Assembly: GCF_913773735.1 (NCBI RefSeq)
Contig: NZ_CAJYEB010000040.1
Coordinates: forward strand, 35,372-99,371
DNA from: an uncultured Massilia sp.
GTDB taxonomy: Bacteria > Pseudomonadota > Gammaproteobacteria > Burkholderiales > Burkholderiaceae_D
Direction of reading: 5' to 3'
Length of the DNA stretch: 64,000 nucleotides
In this document: one piece after another, positions 1 through 8,264 of the stretch
Layout: the number at the start of each line of letters is the position of its first letter
Numbering within the stretch: the first letter of the stretch is position 1
The notes under the pieces: model-generated
What the model saw: the letters and a program-made list of their open reading frames with translations, nothing else
Told to the model about the DNA's origin: nothing
The model's database searches: none
Program-made: the position numbers and the translations under genes

Positions 1-896
1 AACCCTGGACGCGCGACGGCCGCGTCAAGGCCTATGTGGTGCAGGTCGCGCCCGACGTCACCGGCCAGGTGGTCAAGGTCTACGTGCACGACAACCAGCA
101 GGTCAAGGCGGGCGAGCCGCTGTTCGACATCGACCGCGCCCGCTTCGAACTGGCGCTGCGCCAGGGCGAGGCGCAGGTGACGGCGGCCGAGGCGGCGCTG
201 GCCCAGGCGCTGCGCGAGAACAAGCGCAACACCCAGCTCGACGACCTGGTCTCGCAGGAGACGCGCGAGCAGGGCCAGACCCGCAGCGACCAGGCGCGCG
301 CCGCGCTGGCCCAGGCGATCGTCAACCGCGACACGGCGAAGCTGAACCTGGAGCGCACCCGCGTGGTGTCGACCGTCGACGGCATCGTCACCAACCTGGA
401 CCTGCGCGAAGGCGCCTATGCCAGCGCGGCGCACCCGGTGATGGCCGTGGTCGACAGCAGCTCGTTCTACGTCGAAGGCTATTTCGAAGAGACCAAGCTG
501 CCCGGCATCCAGGTCGGCGACCGCGTCGACGTGACGCTGATGGGCACGCGCACGCCGATCAAGGGCCACGTCGAGAGCTTCGCCGAAGGCATCGCCGACC
601 GCGACCGCAGCACCGGCGCCAACATGCTGCCGAACGTGAACCCGACCTTCAACTGGGTGCGCCTGGCCCAGCGCATCCCGGTGCGCATCGCGCTCGACCC
701 GGTGCCGGCGAACGTGCGCCTCGTCGCCGGCCAGACCGCGACGGTCAAGGTGACCGGCGCGCCGGCACCCGCCGGCCCGGCGCCGACCGCCCCCGCCGCG
801 CCGGCCACCCGGGCGGTGGCCGCCGCCACGCCCGCGCCCATCGCCACCGTCGCCGCCGTTCCCGCGGCAAAACCGCCCGCGGCCACCACGCACTGA
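1..896 (+). CDS. HlyD-family efflux membrane fusion (periplasmic adaptor) protein, 5'-truncated by window edge
   Basis: The reading frame is open from base 3 to the TGA at 894-896, and a GTG at 36 is internal, so the gene starts left of the window. The visible part begins in the lipoyl/biotinyl-like half motif (VVQVAPDVTGQVVKV, then VHDNQQVKAGEPLFDID), runs through an Ala/Arg-rich alpha-helical hairpin, returns to the second lipoyl half (RVVSTVDGIVTNLDLREG) and ends in beta-barrel sequence. This order is typical of HlyD/EmrA/AaeA adaptors that bridge an inner-membrane pump to an outer-membrane channel. The last 45 or so residues are an Ala/Pro-rich tail. The outer-membrane factor follows after 9 bp, so both belong to one efflux operon; the pump gene should lie upstream, outside the window. 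The substrate cannot be told. Confidence 0.9.
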   Translation, partial: PWTRDGRVKAYVVQVAPDVTGQVVKVYVHDNQQVKAGEPLFDIDRARFELALRQGEAQVTAAEAALAQALRENKRNTQLDDLVSQETREQGQTRSDQARAALAQAIVNRDTAKLNLERTRVVSTVDGIVTNLDLREGAYASAAHPVMAVVDSSSFYVEGYFEETKLPGIQVGDRVDVTLMGTRTPIKGHVESFAEGIADRDRSTGANMLPNVNPTFNWVRLAQRIPVRIALDPVPANVRLVAGQTATVKVTGAPAPAGPAPTAPAAPATRAVAAATPAPIATVAAVPAAKPPAATTH

Positions 897-905
897 TCGC
901 CCGCC

Positions 906-2438
906 ATGAATCGCATCCGTACCATCGCCAAGACCGTCCTCACCCCGGCCGCCCTCGCGGCGGCGCTGGCCGCCTGCACCACGGTCGGCCCCGACTACCA
1001 CGTGCCGCAGGAGGCGGTGGTCCGGCGCCCCGCCGCCAACGCCCCCTTCCTGGGCGCCGCCGAACGGCCCTACAAGGCCGAGCCGCTGCCGGCCGACTGG
1101 TGGCGCCTGTACCAGGACCCGCTGCTCGACAAGCTGGTGGCGAAGGCCTTCGGCGCCAACGCCGACCTGCGCGTGGCCGCCGCCAACCTGGCGCGCGCGC
1201 ACGGCGTGCTGGAAGAAGTCGAGGAAAAGAAGCGTCCCGAAGTCGAGGGCAGCGTGGCGCCGCTGTACGGCCGCATCGCCGGCGCCTCGATCGGCCTGCC
1301 GGAACAGCTGCCGCGCACCGGCATCTACGACGGCGACGTCAAGGTCTCGTACCAGCTCGACATGTTCGGCCGCATCCGCCGCGCCATCGAGGCGGCCGAG
1401 GCCGACCGCGAAGCCGCGCAGGCGGCGGCCGACCTGGCCCACGTGATGGTCGCCGCCGACACCACGCGCGCCTATGCCGAAGCCTGCTCGGCCGGCTACC
1501 AGCTGAAGGTGGCGCAGGAATCGGTCGACCTGCAGCGGAAATTCGTCAGGCTGACCGCCGAGCGCATGCAGCGCGGCCGCGGCATCGCCATCGACAACAG
1601 CCGCGCCCAGGCCCAGCTCGAACAGTTGCGCGCCAACCTGCCGCCGCTGGAGGCGCGCCGCCGCACCGCGCTGTACCGCCTGGCGGTGCTGACCGGCGAG
1701 GTGCCGAGCGCGTTCCCGGCCGAGGTCGCGCAATGCGCGACGCCGCCGCGCGTGGCCAGCGCGATCCCGGTCGGCGACGGGGCCGCCCTGCTGCGCCGCC
1801 GTCCCGACGTGCGCCAGGCAGAGCGCCTGCTGGCCGGCGCCACCGCGCGCATCGGCGTGGCCACCGCCGAGCTGTATCCGAACATCGCGCTGGGCGCCTC
1901 GTTCGGCGGCGTCGGCTTCATGGACCAGTTCGGCGACGCGAACACCTGGAAGTTCGCGCTCGGCCCCCTGATCTCGTGGAACCTGCCGGCGACCAGCTCG
2001 GCGCGCTCGCACATCGCCCAGGCCGAAGCCGGCACGGCCGGCGCGCTGGCGCGCTTCGACGCGGTGGTGCTGAACGCCCTGCGCGAGACGGAAAGCGCGC
2101 TGACCGTCTATGCCCGCGAGCTGGACCGCAATGCCGCCCTGCGCGCCGCGCGCGACCAGAGCGCCCTGGCATCGCGCCAGACCGCCAGGCTGTACCAGTT
2201 CGGCCGCACCGACTTCCTGTCGGCGCTGGACGCGGACCGCACGCTGGCCAATGCCGAGAGCGTGCTGGCGGCCTCGGATGCGCAGCTGGCCGCGGACCAG
2301 GTGCAGTTGTTCCTGGCGCTGGGCGGGGGCTGGGAGAACACGCACGCGGGGCATGGCGAGGGGCACGGCAAGACCAACGAACGACACGCCGTGGACAAGG
2401 ACGACAAGGCCGGGCACGTGGCACGGCGCGCGCAATAA
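906..2438 (+). CDS. NodT-family outer-membrane efflux factor, lipoprotein (510 aa)
   Basis: The N-terminus has a hydrophobic segment ending in a lipobox (LAAALAAC), then TTVGPDYHVPQ, the usual opening of OprM/NodT outer-membrane factors. Two repeats of the OEP family follow, including the ADWWRLYQDPLLDKLV, RRRPDVRQAERLLAGA and LYPNIALGASFG motifs. The protein should trimerise into an outer-membrane barrel with a periplasmic helical tunnel that receives the adaptor encoded 9 bp upstream. The C-terminal 30 residues are rich in His, Asp and Lys (HAGHGEGHG onward), an extension not needed for the fold and possibly metal binding (inference). Family call is secure, substrate unknown. Confidence 0.93.
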   Translation: MNRIRTIAKTVLTPAALAAALAACTTVGPDYHVPQEAVVRRPAANAPFLGAAERPYKAEPLPADWWRLYQDPLLDKLVAKAFGANADLRVAAANLARAHGVLEEVEEKKRPEVEGSVAPLYGRIAGASIGLPEQLPRTGIYDGDVKVSYQLDMFGRIRRAIEAAEADREAAQAAADLAHVMVAADTTRAYAEACSAGYQLKVAQESVDLQRKFVRLTAERMQRGRGIAIDNSRAQAQLEQLRANLPPLEARRRTALYRLAVLTGEVPSAFPAEVAQCATPPRVASAIPVGDGAALLRRRPDVRQAERLLAGATARIGVATAELYPNIALGASFGGVGFMDQFGDANTWKFALGPLISWNLPATSSARSHIAQAEAGTAGALARFDAVVLNALRETESALTVYARELDRNAALRAARDQSALASRQTARLYQFGRTDFLSALDADRTLANAESVLAASDAQLAADQVQLFLALGGGWENTHAGHGEGHGKTNERHAVDKDDKAGHVARRAQ

Positions 2439-2451
2439 GGCACACTTCGCA

Positions 2452-2554
2452 CGTCGCCCCCGCGCAGGCGGGGGTCCAATTTCGGGTGTGTCGCAGGGAA
2501 TGGATGCCGGCGCCGTGCATGCGAAACTGGGTCCCCGCCTGCGCGGGGACGACG
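2452..2554. repeat. Paired inverted REP/BIME-like element
   Basis: Two GC-rich arms of about 26 bases (2452-2477 and 2529-2554) are inverted relative to each other, and each is itself a hairpin (CCCCCGC..GCGGGGG and CCCCGC..GCGGGG). The similarity continues inward into a TTTCG-containing stretch, giving about 38 bases of inverted similarity around a 50-base centre. It lies between the convergent ends of the efflux gene and the aldehyde oxidoreductase operon, a usual site for REP/BIME elements. A related pair is at 31116-31198. It may also stop transcription from both sides. Confidence 0.75.
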
Positions 2555-2567
2555 TGCAGGTGGCCTT

Positions 2568-4787
2568 TTACAACAATTTATCCAGCGTCACCGGCAACTC
2601 CCTCACCCGCCTGCCGGTCGCATGGAACACCGCGTTCGCGATCGCCGCGGCCACGCCGGTGATGCCGATTTCCCCGATGCCCTTGGCCCCCAGCGGATTG
2701 ACGTGCGGGTCGTCCTCGTCGACGATCTGCACGTCGATGTCGCCCACGTCGGCATGCACCGGCACGTGGTATTCGGCCAGGTTGCCGTTGGCGGCGCGGC
2801 CGGTGCGGCCGTCGACCAGCGTTTCCTCCAGCAGCGCCATGCCGATGCCCCAGACGATGCCGCCCATCAGCTGGTTGTAGCCGGTCTTCTCGTTCAGCAG
2901 GCGCCCGACGCCGTACACCCCCACCACGCGCGGCACGCGGATCTCGCCCAGGTCCTCGTCCACCGTCACCTCGACGAACACGGCGCCGAAGGCGTGCATC
3001 GAATACCGCTGCCGCTCGGCGCCCGGCTCGGCCCGCGCCGTCGCCTCCACCGGCGCGCCGTGGCGCGCCACGATGTCGGCCATGCGCTCGCGCCGCGCGC
3101 TGTCGTCCAGCAGGTACAGTTCGGCGCCGTCGGCGCCGCGGTCGACGCCGACTCGGTCAGGCGTGGCGCCGTACAAGGGAGAACGCGCGTCCGCCGCCGC
3201 GATGCCGATCAGCTTCAGGCGCAGGGCGCGTCCCGCCGCCTGCACGGCCGGCGCCACGCTGGCCACCGTGGTCGAACCGCCCGACACCGGCGCCTCCGGC
3301 ATGTGCGCGTCGCCCAGCGCGAAGCGGATGCGGTCGAGCGGCATGCACAGCGTCTCCGCGGCCACCTGGCTCATCACCGTGTAGGTCCCGGTTCCCAGGT
3401 CCTGGGTGCTGGAGCGGAACACGGCCGTGCCGTCGGGCAGCATGGTCGCCGAACACGCGGCCGGAGAGCGATTGGCCGGGTAGGTGGCCGTCGCCATGCC
3501 CCAGCCGACCAGCTTGCCGTCGCGGCGCAGCGCGCGCGGGCGCGGGTCGCGCTCGCGCCAGCCGAAGCGCTCGGCGCCGATCTCGTAGCACTGGCGCAGC
3601 GACTTGCTGGACCAGGGCAGGTCCTTGCCGGGATCGCGCTGCGCGTCGTTCGCCAGGCGCAGGTCGAGCGGGTCCATGCCCAGTTCGAGCGCCAGCTCGT
3701 CCATCGCGGATTCGAGCGCGAACGATCCCGTGGCCTCGCCCGGCGCGCGCATGAAGGTCGGCGTGCCCGCGTGCAGGCGCGCCAGCCGGTGCGTCGTCTC
3801 CCGGTTCGGACTCGCGTACAGCATGCGCGTGACGATGCCGCAGGGTTCGATCCAGTCCTCGAGCATCGAGGTGTGGGCGATGGTGTCGTGGCCGATGGCC
3901 GTCAGGCGCCCGTCCGGCGTCGCCGCCAGGCGCAGGCGCTGCTCGGTGCGCGGGCGCTGGCCCACCGGCCCGAACATCTGCGCGCGGTCCAGCACCAGCT
4001 TGACCGGGCGTCCCAGCCGCCGGGCCGCCAGCGCCGCCAGCACGACGTGCGACCACGCCGAGCCCTTCGAACCGAATCCGCCGCCGACGAACGGGCACAG
4101 CACCGTGACGTGTTCCGGCGCCATGCCGAAGATGGCGGCGACGGTGCGCTGCACGCCCTTCATATACTGGGTCGAATCGTGCAGCGTCAGGCGCTCGCCG
4201 TGCCACTCGGCGATCGTCGCGTGCGTCTCGAGCGGGTTGTGGTTCTCGACCGGCGTGGCATAGGTCGCGTCCACGCGCGCGCCGCCCGCCGCCATGCCGG
4301 CCTGCAGGTCGCCCTGGCGCGTGTCGGGATCGTCCCCCTGCACCTTGCCGGGCGGGTAAGACGCCTGCTTCGCCTGCCCGAAGTCGAGCGCGGCGGGCGC
4401 CGCCTCGTACTCGACGCGCAGCAGCGCGGCCGCCGCGCGCGCGCGTTCGAACGTGTCGGCGACGACCACGGCGATGGGCTGGTTGTTGTAGTGGACCGTG
4501 TCTTCCTGCAGCAGCGTGAGGCGGCGCCCGCCCGGCGGCTGGACCTTGCCGTGGCGGGTGTCCGGCGGCAGGCGCGGGACGTTCTCGTGGGTCATCACCA
4601 GCAGCACGCCCGGCAGCGCGCTGGCGGCGGCGTCGTCGATGCGCAGCACGCGGCCGCTGGGGATCGTGCTGGTGACCAGCACGGCGTGGGCCAGGCCGGC
4701 GACGGGATGCTCGGCCGTGTAGCGCGCCGCGCCGCTGACCTTGGCCCAGGCGTCGGTCCGGTTGACGGGTGCGCCGATCGTGCTCAT
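2568..4787 (-). CDS. paoC: Molybdenum-binding subunit of PaoABC-type aldehyde oxidoreductase (739 aa)
   Basis: Xanthine dehydrogenase family large subunit. The likely start is the ATG at 4787 (MSTIGAPVNRTDAWAKVSG), which overlaps the upstream FAD gene by 4 bp (ATGA); a longer upstream frame is only shadow sequence. The N-terminal aldehyde oxidase a/b hammerhead (AKVSGAARYTAEH) is followed by Moco-binding segments (FVGGGFGSKGS, FMRAPGEATGSFALESAMDELA) and the C-terminal GAKGIGEIGITG containing the catalytic glutamate. Length matches E. coli PaoC/YagR (about 730 aa). With the two upstream subunits it should oxidise aldehydes, aromatic ones in the E. coli enzyme, with water as oxygen donor. The maturation gene paoD is not in the window. 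Confidence 0.9.
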   Translation of the reverse strand: MSTIGAPVNRTDAWAKVSGAARYTAEHPVAGLAHAVLVTSTIPSGRVLRIDDAAASALPGVLLVMTHENVPRLPPDTRHGKVQPPGGRRLTLLQEDTVHYNNQPIAVVVADTFERARAAAALLRVEYEAAPAALDFGQAKQASYPPGKVQGDDPDTRQGDLQAGMAAGGARVDATYATPVENHNPLETHATIAEWHGERLTLHDSTQYMKGVQRTVAAIFGMAPEHVTVLCPFVGGGFGSKGSAWSHVVLAALAARRLGRPVKLVLDRAQMFGPVGQRPRTEQRLRLAATPDGRLTAIGHDTIAHTSMLEDWIEPCGIVTRMLYASPNRETTHRLARLHAGTPTFMRAPGEATGSFALESAMDELALELGMDPLDLRLANDAQRDPGKDLPWSSKSLRQCYEIGAERFGWRERDPRPRALRRDGKLVGWGMATATYPANRSPAACSATMLPDGTAVFRSSTQDLGTGTYTVMSQVAAETLCMPLDRIRFALGDAHMPEAPVSGGSTTVASVAPAVQAAGRALRLKLIGIAAADARSPLYGATPDRVGVDRGADGAELYLLDDSARRERMADIVARHGAPVEATARAEPGAERQRYSMHAFGAVFVEVTVDEDLGEIRVPRVVGVYGVGRLLNEKTGYNQLMGGIVWGIGMALLEETLVDGRTGRAANGNLAEYHVPVHADVGDIDVQIVDEDDPHVNPLGAKGIGEIGITGVAAAIANAVFHATGRRVRELPVTLDKLL

Positions 4788-5791
4788 GCGGATTCTCCCT
4801 GGATGCCGGCCGCGCGGCGCACGGCGCGCGCCACCGCGCGCCCGGCCAGCTCGACCTTGAAGGCGTTGTGCGGATACGGCCGGGCACCCGCCACGGCCGC
4901 GGCGCCCGCGCGCGCCAGCAGGGCGGCGTCGAGCGCGGCCAGCGGCCGGCCGCGCAGCAGGTCCTCGGCGGCCCGGGCGCGCCATGGCTTGTGCGCCACG
5001 CCGCCCAGCACGATGCGCGCGTCGCGCACCGTCCCGCCGTCGAGGTCGAGGGCGGCCGCCACGGCCACCAGTGCGAAGGCGAAGCTGGCGCGGTCGCGCA
5101 CCTTCAGGTAGTGGGCGTTGCGCGCGAACGGCGACGGCGGCAGTTCGACCGCCACGATCAGTTCGTCCGCGGCGATCACGGTGTCGTCCTGCGGCCGGTC
5201 TTGCGGCAGGCGGTGGAAGTCGCCGATGGCGACCCGCCGCGCACCGTCCGGCCCCTGCAGGCAGACGACGGCGTCGAGCGCGGCCAGCGCCACGCTCATG
5301 TCGGACGGGTTGGTCGCGATGCAGTGCGGGCTGGCGCCGAGGATCGCGTGCAGGCGCTGGTGGCCGTCGATGGCGTCGCAGCCGGAGCCGGGAGCGCGCT
5401 TGTTGCAGTGGACAAAGGCCGGATCGGTGAAGTAGTGGCAGCGCGTGCGCTGCAGCAGGTTGCCGCCGACGGTCGCCATATTGCGCAACTGGACCGAGGC
5501 GCCGTTCAGCAGCGCGTCCGACAGCAGCCGGTAGCGCGCGCGCACCAGCGGATGGTTGGCGGTCGCCGTGTTGCTGGCCATCGCGCCGATGCGCAGGCCG
5601 CCGTCCGGCAGGGCGTCGATGGCGGCCAGGTCGAGCCGGCTGACGTCGACCAGCCGCAGGGGCCGCTCGATGCCGCTCTTGTAGAGGTCGAGCAGGTTGG
5701 TGCCGCCGCCGATGAACTTGCTGCCGGGCTGGCGCGCCAGTTCGATCGCGTGGGACACGTCGCGCGCCCGTTCGTACAGGATCGATTGCAT
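4784..5791 (-). CDS. paoB: FAD-binding subunit of PaoABC-type aldehyde oxidoreductase (335 aa)
   Basis: CO dehydrogenase flavoprotein-type subunit. FAD-binding motifs are visible near the N-terminus (FIGGGTNLLDLYKSGIERP) and at NMATVGGNLLQRTRC. Four cysteines in the stretch from RCHYFTDPAFVHC to GASPHC match the spacing of the additional [4Fe-4S] cluster known in E. coli PaoB, which distinguishes this family from ordinary xanthine dehydrogenase flavoproteins. The start ATG is at 5791, 8 bp after the iron-sulfur subunit; the 3' end overlaps paoC by 4 bp, so the three are translationally coupled. Electrons would pass from Moco through the iron-sulfur clusters to this FAD. Confidence 0.9.
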   Translation of the reverse strand: MQSILYERARDVSHAIELARQPGSKFIGGGTNLLDLYKSGIERPLRLVDVSRLDLAAIDALPDGGLRIGAMASNTATANHPLVRARYRLLSDALLNGASVQLRNMATVGGNLLQRTRCHYFTDPAFVHCNKRAPGSGCDAIDGHQRLHAILGASPHCIATNPSDMSVALAALDAVVCLQGPDGARRVAIGDFHRLPQDRPQDDTVIAADELIVAVELPPSPFARNAHYLKVRDRASFAFALVAVAAALDLDGGTVRDARIVLGGVAHKPWRARAAEDLLRGRPLAALDAALLARAGAAAVAGARPYPHNAFKVELAGRAVARAVRRAAGIQGESA

Positions 5792-5799
5792 GCGGCCTC

Positions 5800-6381
5800 C
5801 TAGGATGCCTGGCGCAGGACCACGCTGTGGATGGCCTTGACGATGTTGGGATAGGCGCCGCAGCGGCACAGGTTGCCGCTCATGCGCTCGCGGATCTCGT
5901 CCGGCGACAGGGCGCCCGGCGCCAGCTGCTCGCCCTCGGTCAGGCGGCTGGCGTGGCGCGCCTTGACCTCGTCGAGCAGGGCCACGGCCGCGCAGACCTG
6001 GCCCGGCGTGCAGTAGCCGCACTGGAAGCCGTCGCAGTCCATGAAGGCCTGCTGCACCGGATGCGGCGCGTCCGCATGCGCCAGCCCTTCGACGGTGACG
6101 ATCTCGCGCCCGTCGTGCATTACCGCCAGCGTCAGGCAGGCATGGATGCGCTGGCCGTCGACCAGCACCGTGCAGGCGCCGCACTGGCCGCGGTCGCAGC
6201 CCTTCTTGGTGCCGGTCAGGCCCAGCACCTCGCGCAGCGCGTCGAGCAGGGTCACGCGCGGCTCGACGCACAGGCTGCGCTCGGCGCCGTTGATGCGCAG
6301 GACCAGCGGCTGCGGTGGCACGGAGGGTGGGGCCGCGCCCGCGGCGTGCCGTCCGGAGAGGTAGGGGTCGTCATCCGACAT
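5800..6381 (-). CDS. paoA: 2Fe-2S iron-sulfur subunit of PaoABC-type aldehyde oxidoreductase (193 aa)
   Basis: Contains the plant-type ferredoxin cluster motif CDRGQCGACTVLVDGQ and the C-terminal cluster motifs CGYCTPGQ and CRCGAYPNI, as in all XDH-family small subunits. It is the first gene of the three-gene minus-strand operon. The E. coli homologue carries a twin-arginine signal and the enzyme is periplasmic; here the N-terminus (MSDDDPYLSGRHAAGAAPPS) has no RR motif and no hydrophobic core, so this complex is predicted to be cytoplasmic unless the true start lies elsewhere. The 220 bases upstream form a divergent promoter region with the lipoprotein gene at 6604. Confidence 0.92.
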   Translation of the reverse strand: MSDDDPYLSGRHAAGAAPPSVPPQPLVLRINGAERSLCVEPRVTLLDALREVLGLTGTKKGCDRGQCGACTVLVDGQRIHACLTLAVMHDGREIVTVEGLAHADAPHPVQQAFMDCDGFQCGYCTPGQVCAAVALLDEVKARHASRLTEGEQLAPGALSPDEIRERMSGNLCRCGAYPNIVKAIHSVVLRQAS

Positions 6382-6603
6382 CGGTGTCCTCGCTTCCTGC
6401 GATCGTTGGCGATGGAGCGATCATGGAGGAATTCGCGAATATGCGGAGCGCGCCACGGCGGCGTCTTCCGTGCAGTTCTTCCAAGAAATCAGCAGTTGCG
6501 CGCCAATTCTGCGAAAAAGCCGCACGTGCGCCGTTGCGAGCGCCGGACAGGGGTTCTATACTCGCAAAGTGATGCACCCAAGCATCTTCGATCAGGAACG
6601 AGC

Positions 6604-7026
6604 ATGCGCACCTCCCCCCTTCTGCTGACCCCACTGTTGCTGCTGTCCGGCTGCGTCAACGATTCGACCAGCTACCTCATCGACGGCAGCGACCACGCCA
6701 TCACGGTCATGGTCACGCAGGACTATTTCTGGAGCAAGCAGGCCAGCCTGAGGGTGATCGCCGCGCGGCTGCCGGATTGCCAGCGCCAGTTCGACTTCGG
6801 CAAGACGTCGATGGACGACCTCAACGTCGAGCTGTTCTCCACCGGCGAACAGACCTTCCTGCTGCGCGCGGGCGACGCGATGTGGCAGGTGGAAACCGGG
6901 CAATGCACGCAGCTGGGCGACCCGTCGGACGACGTGCAGGCCCAGCCGATCGGCGTGTTCCACTTCGACGACAAGAAGCACCTCGTGTTCGAGCCGGCGG
7001 AAGGCGCCGCCGCCACCGCCCGGTAA
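6604..7026 (+). CDS. Small putative lipoprotein of unknown function (140 aa)
   Basis: The ATG at 6604 opens a short type II signal peptide (MRTSPLLLTPLLLLSGC) with lipobox LSGC, so the mature protein should be lipid-anchored through Cys17. The remainder is an acidic, beta-rich sequence with two further cysteines (in RLPDCQRQF and TGQCTQLG) that could form a disulfide. I recognise no family. Upstream, TTCTATACT at about 6554 is a reasonable minus-10 region. The gene is monocistronic and divergent from paoA. Confidence 0.75.
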   Translation: MRTSPLLLTPLLLLSGCVNDSTSYLIDGSDHAITVMVTQDYFWSKQASLRVIAARLPDCQRQFDFGKTSMDDLNVELFSTGEQTFLLRAGDAMWQVETGQCTQLGDPSDDVQAQPIGVFHFDDKKHLVFEPAEGAAATAR

Positions 7027-7041
7027 GCGCGTCCGACGGCG

Positions 7042-7365
7042 TCAGCGTTCCCCGGTCAGCTGGCGCAGGCGCGCGATCTCGACGGCGCGCCCCAGGCGCT
7101 CGAGCGCCTGCTCCAGCAGCGTGCGGTTACCCTCGCGCAGCATCGTCCATTGCGTGAAATACTCGTGCACGGTGCGCCAGGGCGGGAATTCGGGCGGCAT
7201 GCTGCGCCAGGCATTGCCGGTCTGCAGGAAATACAGCACCGCGCAGAACACGTCGTACAGGTCGTGCTTGCGCGGCCGGGTCTTGCGGCGCGCCGCCTCC
7301 AGCATGTCGCGCACGGTCTCGAACTGTTCGCGCGATACGTCGCTCGGAAATTCTGGCCTGGCCAT
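7042..7365 (-). CDS. IS5-family OrfA-like (DUF4096) standalone protein (107 aa)
   Basis: The protein (MARPEFPSDVSREQFETVRD...) matches the N-terminal helix-turn-helix half of IS5/IS427-type transposases, with the conserved WRSMPPEFPPWRTVHEYF block. It ends after 107 residues with its own tail, and no DDE-bearing second frame or terminal inverted repeats are visible on either side. The start at 7365 is supported by a GAGGCG Shine-Dalgarno 8 nt upstream; a longer frame up to 7425 has no such signal. It is either a relic of an IS or a domesticated DNA-binding protein. Confidence 0.7.
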   Translation of the reverse strand: MARPEFPSDVSREQFETVRDMLEAARRKTRPRKHDLYDVFCAVLYFLQTGNAWRSMPPEFPPWRTVHEYFTQWTMLREGNRTLLEQALERLGRAVEIARLRQLTGER

Positions 7366-7430
7366 GGTAATCGCCTCAAAGTGACTTGGAGACGCATGAT
7401 TCGGAACAGGTTCCCGAGCGGCCATCGATG

Positions 7431-7456
7431 GCCACGCTTCCGTCCGGAAGCGTGGC
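7431..7456 (-). terminator. 12-bp perfect hairpin downstream of folE
   Basis: Arms GCCACGCTTCCG (7431-7442) and CGGAAGCGTGGC (7445-7456) are separated by two bases. It lies about 100 bases past the folE stop and before the OrfA-like gene on the same strand. There is no clear U-run, so intrinsic termination is only a possibility; it could also be a small mobile or regulatory hairpin. Confidence 0.4.
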
Positions 7457-7553
7457 TGGCATCAGCGCACGCGGCCGGTCTCCGTAAATACGGAGTCTAG
7501 CAGCGTGTCCGGCATCTGTCGCGGTGTTCGCGTGCGGTAGCGGAAAAACGGCC

Positions 7554-8120
7554 TCAGTCGCGCGCCAGGGCCAGGAATTCCGTGCGCAGCGCCAGGTTGG
7601 GCTGCAGTTCGCCGAGCAGGGCCGAGGTGATCGTTTCCTCGCCCGGGGTGCGGATGCCGCGGCTTTCCATGCACATGTGGCGGCACTTGACGACGACGCC
7701 CACCGCCTTCGGCTCCAGCACTTCCATCAGCGTATTGGCGATCTGCACCGTCAGGCGCTCCTGCACCTGCAGGCGCTTGGAAAACACGTCGACCAGGCGG
7801 GTCAGCTTCGACAGGCCGACGATCTTCCCGTTCGGCAGGTAGCCGACGGTCGCCTTGCCGAAGAACGGGGCGAGGTGGTGTTCGCAATGGCTGTAGACGG
7901 GGATGCCGCGCACCACGATGAGTTCGTTGTACTCCTCGGCGCCGTCCTCGAAGGCCTTGAGGATCGCGACCGGGTCCTGGTCGTAGCCGGAAGTCCAGTG
8001 CTTCCAGGCCTTGGCGACGCGCGCGGGCGTCTCGTGCAGGCCGGGGCGGTCGGGATCCTCGCCGATCGTGCTCAGGAAGCGGCGCCAGTCGCGTTCGGTA
8101 AAGGGGTCGTTGTCGGACAT
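7554..8120 (-). CDS. folE: GTP cyclohydrolase I (188 aa)
   Basis: Converts GTP to 7,8-dihydroneopterin triphosphate, the first step of folate and pterin synthesis, in the cytoplasm. The zinc ligand motif SHCEHHLAPF (Cys79, His82) and the later VVKCRHMCMESRG with its zinc and active-site residues are intact, as are GLSKLTRLVD and the substrate-contact stretch RLQVQERLTVQIA. Length is normal for the short bacterial form. The start at 8120 (MSDNDPFTERDW) is chosen over an in-frame upstream extension that lacks family similarity. It appears monocistronic and divergent from the membrane protein gene at 8265. Confidence 0.96.
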   Translation of the reverse strand: MSDNDPFTERDWRRFLSTIGEDPDRPGLHETPARVAKAWKHWTSGYDQDPVAILKAFEDGAEEYNELIVVRGIPVYSHCEHHLAPFFGKATVGYLPNGKIVGLSKLTRLVDVFSKRLQVQERLTVQIANTLMEVLEPKAVGVVVKCRHMCMESRGIRTPGEETITSALLGELQPNLALRTEFLALARD

Positions 8121-8264
8121 GGTCGGTCGTCGCAGTGTCGATTGCCCGAAGTATATCGAAAACGGCGGGCGGCCAGCGTCCGCACGCACCTTGCGCAAAC
8201 CGGACGCTGGCGCGGCGCGGATGCGCTAGCGTGGCCGGTGTCCCATCACGCGCGGAGAACGATT

